This document shows positions 1-4,930 of a stretch of DNA of 5,484 bases, piece by piece. Position 1 is the first letter of the stretch; each line of letters starts with the position of its first letter. The notes under the pieces were generated by a model. That model was not told the DNA's origin, searched no databases, and saw nothing but the letters and a program-made list of their open reading frames with translations. This stretch comes from Actinomycetes bacterium (lineage in GTDB: Bacteria > Actinomycetota > Acidimicrobiia > Spongiisociales > UBA5794): assembly GCA_024275815.1 (NCBI GenBank), contig JAJRYI010000330.1:1-5484 (forward strand). The letters run 5' to 3'. The position numbers were made by a program, and so were the translations under genes.

Positions 1-852
1 CGATACTGGCTAGCCATCGGCAACGACGTGCGACACGAGGCCCGCAGTGACCACGTCGTCATCATCGCCGCCGGTGTCGCCTTCTACGCCGTCCTTGCAC
101 TGCTGCCTGCCATGTTCATAGCAGTCACGCTGTATGGACTCTTCGCCAACGTTGCAGACGCCGAGCAACAGATCGATGGGCTCCTCTCTGTTCTCCCCCA
201 GGAGTCAGCGACCCTCCTCGCTGCCCAACTGTCGTCCATTGCCTCGGGATCCAGCGCCGGGCTCAGCGTCGGGTTCGCCGTCTCGATCACAGCGTTTCTC
301 TGGACGGTCTCGAACGTGACGAGAGCCATGATCGGTGCAGTCAAGATCGCGTACGACCAGGAGGAGCACCGATCCATCCTCGAGTCGAGGCCGGTGGCGA
401 TCGCCCTCACGTTCCTCGTGATCGGTGGCGGGGTTCTGGTTCTCGCGATGATCGCTGTCGTGCCGGTCGTGTTGCAACAATTCGATCCAACAGATGCGAT
501 CGTCACGATCAGCAACACGAGGTGGTTGGTGATCGCAGGAGGTGCAGTGCTCGTCATCGGCCTGTTGTACCGTTACGCACCTCCGAAACGTCCCGACGGA
601 TGGAGGGACGTTCTGCCCGGCGCAGTTCTCGCGACTGCGCTGTGGTCGATCGCATCCATCGGCTTTTCGATGTACGTCTCGTCGTACGGGAACTACAACG
701 CCACCTACGGGGCGCTCGGAGCGGCCGTCGTACTGCTGCTCTGGTTCTGGATCTCTTCACTGGCGGTCATCATCGGTGCAGAGTTCAACGACGCTCTCGT
801 GAGACACCGCAAGGGTGTTGGGGAGAGTCCGACAGTGCAGAGCCCGAGCTGA
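1..852 (+). CDS. YihY/BrkB-family integral membrane protein, 5'-partial
   Basis: Polytopic inner-membrane protein of the YihY/virulence factor BrkB family (formerly misannotated as RNase BN). The molecular role of the family is not settled. The frame is open to the first base of the window, so the gene probably begins upstream; 283 residues are visible, while family members usually have about 280-320. The in-frame GTG at 28 would remove the short amphipathic N-terminal region normal for the family. Visible signatures are AAGVAFYAVLALLPA (codons 23-37) in the first membrane segment and the C-terminal YNATYGALGAA followed by a hydrophobic LLLWFWISS stretch and GAEFN (codons 232-263). Hydrophobic segments lie roughly at codons 19-48, 86-109, 132-158, 174-192, 202-226 and 236-259, giving six. 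The tail after codon 265 is short and polar. Its TGA stop directly abuts the stop of dut on the other strand. Family assignment is firm; function is unknown. Confidence 0.9.
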   Translation, partial: RYWLAIGNDVRHEARSDHVVIIAAGVAFYAVLALLPAMFIAVTLYGLFANVADAEQQIDGLLSVLPQESATLLAAQLSSIASGSSAGLSVGFAVSITAFLWTVSNVTRAMIGAVKIAYDQEEHRSILESRPVAIALTFLVIGGGVLVLAMIAVVPVVLQQFDPTDAIVTISNTRWLVIAGGAVLVIGLLYRYAPPKRPDGWRDVLPGAVLATALWSIASIGFSMYVSSYGNYNATYGALGAAVVLLLWFWISSLAVIIGAEFNDALVRHRKGVGESPTVQSPS

Positions 853-1290
853 TCAGGAACTGCCGAGTCCCGTAGAGCCGAAACCGCCGTCGCCGCGTAC
901 TGTCTCGTCGAGGTCCGCAACCTCGTAGAACTCGGGGGTTTGTACTGCCATGATCACGAGCTGGGCGATGCGATCTCCGGGCTCGATCGTAAAGACGTGC
1001 TCTCCATGGTTCACGAGACCCACACGCAGCTCCCCCCGATACCCGGAGTCGATGAGACCCGGGGCGTTGATCACGGTCACGCCGTGCTTGATGGCAAGAC
1101 CGCTCCTCGGCAGAACGAACCCCGCGTACCCCTCAGGGATCGCGATGGCAAGGCCGGTGGGCACGAGGACCCTCCCGCCGGGGGCGATGGCGACCCTCTC
1201 GCTCGCGGTGAGGTCCGCTCCTGCGTCCCCCGGGTGAGCGAAGCCGGGAAGCGGGTGCCCCAACTCTTTGCGTGTTACGGGTATCTTCAT
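853..1290 (-). CDS. dut: dUTPase (deoxyuridine 5'-triphosphate nucleotidohydrolase)
   Basis: Cytosolic enzyme hydrolysing dUTP to dUMP and pyrophosphate, which keeps uracil out of DNA and supplies dUMP for thymidylate synthesis. The 145-residue length fits the homotrimeric family. All five conserved motifs are visible: I, GDAGADL (21-27); II, PRSG (61-64); III, NAPGLIDSGYRGE (75-87) with the catalytic Asp81 and the uracil-stacking Tyr84; IV, GDRIAQLV (106-113); V, the Gly-rich RGDGGFGSTG (132-141) near the C-terminus. I chose the ATG at 1290 because GGGAG lies 8 bases upstream (1299-1303) and the protein then starts MKIPV, as trimeric dUTPases usually do. The frame stays open much further upstream, but that stretch is the antisense of the neighbouring gene. 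The gene is convergent with the YihY-family gene (zero gap) and divergent from the membrane protein gene. Identification is secure. Confidence 0.97.
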   Translation of the reverse strand: MKIPVTRKELGHPLPGFAHPGDAGADLTASERVAIAPGGRVLVPTGLAIAIPEGYAGFVLPRSGLAIKHGVTVINAPGLIDSGYRGELRVGLVNHGEHVFTIEPGDRIAQLVIMAVQTPEFYEVADLDETVRGDGGFGSTGLGSS

Positions 1291-1291
1291 A

Positions 1292-2491
1292 GTGGATTCT
1301 CCCACGGAGTGGATCGGATTGGCCAAGCAACCCCCACAGAAGCCGGCACAGGACGACGGTACATGGTTCCTCGAGGCTGTCGGAGCCAAGACGCCGTCTC
1401 CAACGCCGATCGAGGCCGTCGAGGAGCTGACACGGGAGAACGCTATCGCGGAACTCGACTCCCCGGCCGAACCCCCGCCGGCACACGGCGATACGGCGTC
1501 TGTGCGCCATGAACAGATCGAGCGGATCACCTTCGACGGGGACCCTGGTACGTCGACGTCGACGTTCGCCCCCATACCCGAACCCCCACCACCGCCGCTT
1601 CTCGGGAGTGAGACTGCTCCACCTGACACACCGGAGCCCGAATTCGACGAGACGCTCCTCGCCCCTGCGCTGCGGACCCGCAGACGCTTTCGGTGGCCGG
1701 TGGCAATTGCCCTGATTACCGTCCTCGTGGCCGTCGGCGTTGCCGTCGTCTGGCTCCCACGCGCTGCAGACCAGGAGGCCCTGGCTATCCGCCAGACCAA
1801 CTACGACGCGACGTTGCAGGTACGCAGTTTCCTCCCCGAGGTCCAGGGTGCCCTCGATGCCATCACCAACCCCGAAAGCACGAACGATCAGGCTGCTGGT
1901 GCGATCCCAACGCTCTCGCAACTGTCAAGTCAGGCAAGCACGCTCTCGGACGCTGCAGCGATTCCGCCGCCCACCCTGTTCCCTTTTGTCCCATCCGACT
2001 CCCTCGATGCCCTCGTTCCGCTTCAGGAACGTTCCAATATTCTGGCGTCTGATACAGCCGAGATCGCGCGACGCCTCGGCCACGGGTACGTGTACCGAAC
2101 ATCGATCCCGCAACTCCTTGCCACCGGTGTCCTGGTCACCGAGGCGTCGACACAACAGATCAACGCCATCGCCGTCGACCTCGCCTCGTCGCTCGCCGAT
2201 GATGCAGGTGTCGTGGGAGATCTCCCGAACGATCCCTCGTTCGCAGGAGTTACCCAAGGCGCGGCTCTCGCCATCGAGCGGTACTCCCAGTGGCAGGACG
2301 AGTACCTCGCCGCACTGGCATCGGGTGACGCCGCTGCAGCCACGGGGTTCATCGCCGAGATCGCAGCGATGCGCGATGACCTAGCGTCGATCAACTCCGA
2401 GGCACTCCTGGCGTTCCGCACGGAGATGGACGGTCGTGTCCTATCCCTTGCCGACCAACTCGATGAGCACCTCAGCGATCTCGCTCGTTGA
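1292..2491 (+). CDS. Unrecognised single-pass membrane protein with helix-rich extracytoplasmic domain
   Basis: I do not recognise this protein. From the GTG at 1292 it has 399 residues. Residues 1-127 are acidic, rich in Pro, Ser and Thr and probably disordered, with a polyproline run (PEPPPPP, about 96-102). A basic cluster RTRRRFR (128-134) precedes one strongly hydrophobic segment (about 136-155). This predicts the N-terminus inside and the C-terminal 240 residues outside, as in a type II membrane protein. The outer part is rich in Ala, Ser, Leu and Asp, looks mainly helical (possibly a helical bundle, loosely like ligand-binding domains of chemoreceptors), and the whole protein has no cysteine. 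It shows no catalytic motif. The start is uncertain. TTG at 1268 would overlap dut; GTG at 1292 lacks a clear ribosome site; TTG at 1319 has GGAG at 1306-1309. Base and codon use resemble the neighbours, so it looks like a real native gene. Its tail overlaps nrdR by 20 bp. Confidence 0.78.
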   Translation: MDSPTEWIGLAKQPPQKPAQDDGTWFLEAVGAKTPSPTPIEAVEELTRENAIAELDSPAEPPPAHGDTASVRHEQIERITFDGDPGTSTSTFAPIPEPPPPPLLGSETAPPDTPEPEFDETLLAPALRTRRRFRWPVAIALITVLVAVGVAVVWLPRAADQEALAIRQTNYDATLQVRSFLPEVQGALDAITNPESTNDQAAGAIPTLSQLSSQASTLSDAAAIPPPTLFPFVPSDSLDALVPLQERSNILASDTAEIARRLGHGYVYRTSIPQLLATGVLVTEASTQQINAIAVDLASSLADDAGVVGDLPNDPSFAGVTQGAALAIERYSQWQDEYLAALASGDAAAATGFIAEIAAMRDDLASINSEALLAFRTEMDGRVLSLADQLDEHLSDLAR

Positions 2492-2939
2492 GCGACTCTT
2501 CAGCATCGAGCGAGGCGACTTCCCTCTCGAAGTCCGATGCCCGCTGGAACTCCTTGTACACAGAGGCGAAACGCAGGTAGCCAACCTCGTCGATGTCGCG
2601 AAGACCCTCGAGTACGATCGCTCCGATCTCATCAGCGTGAATCGATCCTCGAGATGTGTACGCTGCCCGCTCCACCGTTGCAACGAGGTCGTCGACGGAG
2701 TCCTGAGGCACCGGGCGGTCTGCGAGCGTGATCTCTACACCGAGTCGCACCTTGGAAGCGTCGAACGCCTGCCGGCGTCCGTCACGCTTGACGACGATGA
2801 CGGTGCTTGCACGTTCGAACGTCGTGAAGCGGTGGCCACACCTCGGACAGGATCGTCGACGCCTGATCGCGCGACCTTCCTCGGTCGGACGCGAGTCGAC
2901 GACTCGCGTATCGTCAGTGGTACAGAGAGGGCATCGCAT
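2472..2939 (-). CDS. nrdR: Transcriptional repressor NrdR
   Basis: Zinc- and nucleotide-binding repressor of ribonucleotide reductase (nrd) operons. It senses ATP/dATP and binds tandem NrdR boxes when dATP is high. The 155-residue protein begins MRCPLC and has the N-terminal zinc ribbon with Cys3, Cys6, Cys31 and Cys34, followed by an Arg-rich strand (residues 26-29) that in the family contacts DNA. The ATP-cone domain follows at about 47-137, recognised by VVKRDGRRQAFDASKV and by the ending YLRFASVYKEF. The length is normal for the family. I chose the ATG at 2939 because it places the zinc ribbon at the very N-terminus, as in all NrdR proteins. No strong ribosome site precedes it, but a TACGCT hexamer ends 6 bases upstream (2946-2951), so a leaderless transcript is conceivable. 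It lies 54 bp downstream of the LysM gene on the same strand. No nrd structural gene is in the window. Confidence 0.96.
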   Translation of the reverse strand: MRCPLCTTDDTRVVDSRPTEEGRAIRRRRSCPRCGHRFTTFERASTVIVVKRDGRRQAFDASKVRLGVEITLADRPVPQDSVDDLVATVERAAYTSRGSIHADEIGAIVLEGLRDIDEVGYLRFASVYKEFQRASDFEREVASLDAEESLNERDR

Positions 2940-2993
2940 CCCGGCAGCGTACATCGGTGCGTGACCATCTGGAGAGTGATTGCCTCGCACCCG

Positions 2994-3284
2994 TCAAGAT
3001 GACGACATCACAGGGATCTCGATGACCTGGCCTGCCTGGAGCACTGCGGTATCGAGGTTGTTGATTCGCTCGATCGTGGCGACCACACGACGACGATCGA
3101 CACCGTCGGGGCCCTGGTCGCCGGCGATCTCCCAAAGGGTGTCACCCATCTGGACCCGGTACTGCACGGTCTCGGTCACCTCGTTGGTGGCGTTTCCTGC
3201 AGAGGCAAGGAGAAGCAACACGGCCGCAACCGTTACGGAGATGATGATGAACGCTCGGAACCGAGCGTTGGTGGTCGTTGTCAT
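2994..3284 (-). CDS. Small membrane-anchored LysM protein, probable SOS-induced division suppressor
   Basis: A 96-residue protein with one hydrophobic segment near the N-terminus (about residues 11-28, an uncleaved anchor or signal) and a single LysM peptidoglycan-binding domain (about 41-92). The LysM domain shows YRVQMGDTLWEIA at its start and INNLDTAVLQAGQVIEIP at its end. The ATG at 3284 is chosen because GAGGAG (3293-3298) lies 8 bases upstream; a GTG at 3356 in frame has no such site. It is divergent from lexA with a LexA operator in its promoter, and nrdR follows. Bacillus yneA and mycobacterial Rv2719c have the same position and the same anchor-plus-LysM plan and act as damage-induced inhibitors of cell division, so I infer that role here. 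No hydrolase domain is present. Domain calls are firm; the division role is inference from context. Confidence 0.88.
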   Translation of the reverse strand: MTTTTNARFRAFIIISVTVAAVLLLLASAGNATNEVTETVQYRVQMGDTLWEIAGDQGPDGVDRRRVVATIERINNLDTAVLQAGQVIEIPVMSSS

Positions 3285-3292
3285 GTTGCCGT

Positions 3293-3298
3293 CTCCTC
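3293..3298 (-). promoter_or_regulatory. Ribosome binding site of the LysM gene
   Basis: GAGGAG on the minus strand, 8 bases before the ATG at 3284. It decides between this start and the longer in-frame GTG at 3356. Confidence 0.8.
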
Positions 3299-3314
3299 GT
3301 CCCTGCTGCCCAGC

Positions 3315-3368
3315 CTGGTTTCCCAGTTTTCGTGGGAGGAGCTTCGCTCCCGACACCGACGGTATCGG
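3315..3368 (-). other. Structured 5' leader of the LysM gene: three consecutive hairpins
   Basis: Read in the minus-strand RNA, three hairpins follow each other. The first pairs CCGAUACC with GGUGUCGG around a GUC loop (3368-3350; 8 bp, one G-U pair). The second pairs GGAGC with GCUCC around GAA (3350-3338, sharing one base with the first). The third pairs CUGG with CCAG around a GAAA tetraloop of the GNRA type (3326-3315). They lie in a predicted leader of about 157 nt, just upstream of the ribosome site. No U-run follows, so this is not an intrinsic terminator. I do not recognise a known riboswitch. Whether the structure is functional or chance in GC-rich DNA is open. Confidence 0.4.
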
Positions 3369-3421
3369 CCGGGTATGACATGTTCCGATGCACGTGGGCG
3401 CCGCATCGATGCCCTACCCGG

Positions 3422-3437
3422 CCGAACACCTGTTCGG
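3422..3437. promoter_or_regulatory. LexA operator (SOS box) 1, LysM-proximal
   Basis: CCGAACACCTGTTCGG is a 7-bp inverted repeat around a central CC and matches the Gram-positive/actinobacterial SOS core CGAAC-N4-GTTCG. It is centred about 12 bp downstream of the predicted LysM transcription start, so bound LexA would act on early elongation or promoter clearance, or cooperate with the next box 32 bp away centre to centre. Confidence 0.8.
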
Positions 3438-3447
3438 TGTCGGGAGA

Positions 3448-3476
3448 AAGATATCGAACACGTGTTCGCTTGTCAA
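3448..3476 (-). promoter_or_regulatory. Predicted promoter of the LysM gene (and possibly nrdR)
   Basis: On the minus strand a perfect -35 TTGACA (3476-3471) is separated by 17 bp from a -10 TATCTT (3453-3448). The spacer is almost exactly filled by LexA operator 2. Transcription would start near 3441, giving a leader of about 157 nt. This is the layout expected for tight LexA repression. It is read from the sequence only. Confidence 0.7.
3454..3469. promoter_or_regulatory. LexA operator (SOS box) 2, central
   Basis: TCGAACACGTGTTCGC contains the perfect 14-bp palindrome CGAACACGTGTTCG (3455-3468). It differs from the consensus TCGAACRNRYGTTCGA only at the last base and is the best of the three boxes. 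It sits between the -35 and -10 elements of the LysM promoter and about 64 bp upstream of the predicted lexA start. Confidence 0.92.
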
Positions 3477-3477
3477 G

Positions 3478-3493
3478 TCGAACATATGTTTGG
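3478..3493. promoter_or_regulatory. LexA operator (SOS box) 3, lexA-proximal
   Basis: TCGAACATATGTTTGG has an intact left half and a 10-bp palindromic core AACATATGTT (3481-3490), with two departures from consensus in the right half. It overlaps the predicted -35 of lexA, which fits autorepression. Being weaker than operator 2, it may release lexA early or keep basal LexA synthesis going. Confidence 0.8.
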
Positions 3494-3518
3494 TCTGTGA
3501 CGACAATCCACCTAGACT
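3490..3518 (+). promoter_or_regulatory. Predicted lexA promoter
   Basis: A -35 TTGGTC (3490-3495), a 17-bp spacer and a -10 TAGACT (3513-3518) lie just upstream of lexA. The start would fall near 3525, leaving a short leader that carries the ribosome site at 3531-3537. The -35 overlaps LexA operator 3. Confidence 0.65.
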
Positions 3519-3541
3519 CATGGCATCGACGAGGAGGATCC

Positions 3542-4174
3542 GTGACGGAACGAGCAAGCCTGACCCAGAGACAGCGTGAGATCCTCGAACTGATCCGATC
3601 AACCGTCGCCAAGCGCGGCTACCCGCCGTCGGTGCGTGAGATCGGAGACGCCGTTGGCTTGAGTTCGCCGTCGACCGTCCACAGCCACCTCTCCACGCTC
3701 GCCGCCGAGGGGTACATCCGGAGAGATCCCTCCAAGCCCCGGGCGATCGAGATCATCGACCTCGACGGTGCCGTGCCCATCTCTCGTGCCGCAGTTCGTG
3801 ACGTCCCCCTCGTCGGCCACATCGCCGCCGGATCACCGATCCTCGCCGAAGAGGACATCGAAGAGGTCTACCCGCTGCCCACCGAACTCGTCGGGCATGA
3901 GCCGGTGTTCATGTTGCGGATCCGGGGCGACTCGATGATGAACGCTGGTATCTACGACGGCGACTACGTCGTCGTCCAGAAACAGAACACAGCCAACAAC
4001 GGTGACATCGTCGCTGCACTCGTCGACGGAGAAGAAGCCACCGTCAAGACCTTCCATCGTTCCGACACCGCGGTGAGTCTGGTACCGCACAACGACGCCT
4101 ACGAAACGATGGTCTTCAGTGAAGGTGTCGACATCCTCGGTGTCGTGGTCGCCGTGTTACGCCGATTGGGCTGA
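3542..4174 (+). CDS. lexA: SOS regulator LexA
   Basis: LexA represses the DNA-damage (SOS) regulon and is inactivated by RecA-stimulated self-cleavage. The 210-residue protein has an N-terminal winged helix-turn-helix (about residues 10-65, with VREIGDAVGLSSPSTVHSHL as the recognition region) and a C-terminal S24-type peptidase domain (about 85-210). The self-cleavage bond is Ala96-Gly97 within HIAAGSP. The catalytic pair is Ser131 in RGDSMM and Lys169 in TVKTF. All key residues are present, so the protein should be functional. I chose the GTG at 3542 because GAGGAGG (3531-3537) precedes it at short spacing and the protein then starts at the usual distance from the helix-turn-helix. The frame is open upstream, but that stretch covers the operators. 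It is divergent from the LysM gene and abuts dapF stop to stop. Autoregulation is indicated by an operator over its -35. Confidence 0.97.
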   Translation: MTERASLTQRQREILELIRSTVAKRGYPPSVREIGDAVGLSSPSTVHSHLSTLAAEGYIRRDPSKPRAIEIIDLDGAVPISRAAVRDVPLVGHIAAGSPILAEEDIEEVYPLPTELVGHEPVFMLRIRGDSMMNAGIYDGDYVVVQKQNTANNGDIVAALVDGEEATVKTFHRSDTAVSLVPHNDAYETMVFSEGVDILGVVVAVLRRLG

Positions 4175-4930
4175 TCAGTCTATCGACCCGCAGAACACGA
4201 CCTCGGCGGGTCCCTCCATCCATGCGCCCGCGTCGTCGAAGGTGATCGCCAGGGTTCCTCCCGGGAGGTGAACCTCGATCGGGAGTTCTACCCCGGCCTG
4301 GGTATGAGCGATGTAAGCCGCCGCGGTCGCACCTGTTCCGGATGCAGGTGTCTCCCCCACTCCCCTCTCCCAGATGCGCGCTTTGATACCACCGTCTTCG
4401 AGCACCTCGACGAACTCGACGTTCGTTCTGTTCGGGAACAGTGGGTCGTGCTCGATCTCTGGTCCGATCGTCGCGACGTCGGCCTCCTCGACATCGTCGA
4501 CGAGGAGAACGGCGTGGGGGTTTCCAACCGCGAAGGGATGGACCGTGTGGCGCCCGATGCTCAACTCACCCGTCCTGAAGGGTGTCGGAACACCAACAAA
4601 GGCGATCACAGAGTCGTCCGTGACAGTCACCTCGTGATCACCGACTGCCGTAGCTACGTTGAACGTCGCGGATGTCACCCAGCCGCGATCGTACGCGAGC
4701 CGGGCGACACACCGCAGGCCGTTTCCACACATCTCTGCCTCGCCACCGTCTCCGTTCCAGTACCGCATGGACATCCTCGTGTCGTCGATCGGTTGGATCA
4801 CGAGAAAGCCGTCGGCGCCAATACCCGTGCGACGCGCGCACCAGCGGGCGACATCGTCAGGATCCGGATCGAAGGGGCCGTCAACAACGATGAAGTCGTT
4901 GCCGAGACCCTGCACTTTCACGAACTCCAT
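4175..4930 (-). CDS. dapF: Diaminopimelate epimerase DapF with a Cys-to-Ser change at the second catalytic position
   Basis: Converts LL- to meso-diaminopimelate, the precursor of lysine and of peptidoglycan cross-links, using two active-site thiols without cofactor. The 251-residue protein has normal length. Visible family motifs are GLGNDF (8-13), EMCGNG (66-71) with the first catalytic Cys68, GNPH (136-139), RTNVEF (168-173) and ERGVGET (188-194). The second catalytic motif, usually ACGTG, here reads ASGTG (196-200): codon 197 is TCC, serine. A sequencing error would need only one base change (TGC to TCC), but natural homologues with serine may exist. The ATG at 4930 is chosen because GGGGAGG (4938-4944) lies 7 bases upstream and MEFVKVQGLGNDF is the usual beginning; an earlier in-frame start at 5002 lies inside miaA. 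It overlaps miaA by 13 bp, suggesting translational coupling, and abuts lexA. Family certain; epimerase activity likely but not assured. Confidence 0.93.
   Translation of the reverse strand: MEFVKVQGLGNDFIVVDGPFDPDPDDVARWCARRTGIGADGFLVIQPIDDTRMSMRYWNGDGGEAEMCGNGLRCVARLAYDRGWVTSATFNVATAVGDHEVTVTDDSVIAFVGVPTPFRTGELSIGRHTVHPFAVGNPHAVLLVDDVEEADVATIGPEIEHDPLFPNRTNVEFVEVLEDGGIKARIWERGVGETPASGTGATAAAYIAHTQAGVELPIEVHLPGGTLAITFDDAGAWMEGPAEVVFCGSID

Noticed and set aside
840..900. Intrinsic terminators at the convergent junctions
   Set aside because: No GC-rich hairpin followed by a T-run on either strand here or near 4174; the TGATCA palindromes are too short.
1291..1800. Upstream extension of the dut reading frame to about 315 residues
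   Set aside because: The extra 170 residues are low-complexity antisense of the plus-strand membrane protein gene; the ATG at 1290 has a good ribosome site and gives a normal dUTPase.
2228..2245. CGAAC and GTTCG half-sites inside the membrane protein gene
   Set aside because: The spacer is 8 bases rather than 4, which does not fit a LexA operator.
2811..2822. Palindrome ACGTTCGAACGT as a further LexA site
   Set aside because: The half-sites are in the reverse order (GTTCGAAC) and it lies within nrdR coding sequence.
3285..3356. Longer LysM protein from the GTG at 3356
   Set aside because: No ribosome site, and it would put a polar stretch before the membrane segment; GAGGAG sits correctly before 3284.
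3373..3390. Possible fourth SOS box around GACATGTTCC
   Set aside because: Only one GAAC half-site with no matching partner at the right spacing.
3285..3441. c-di-AMP (ydaO) or c-di-GMP riboswitch in the LysM leader
   Set aside because: The conserved core sequences I know for these classes are not present; only generic hairpins are seen.
3278..3541. Upstream extension of the lexA frame by 88 codons
   Set aside because: It runs through the SOS boxes and promoter and has no ribosome site; the GTG at 3542 yields a standard LexA.
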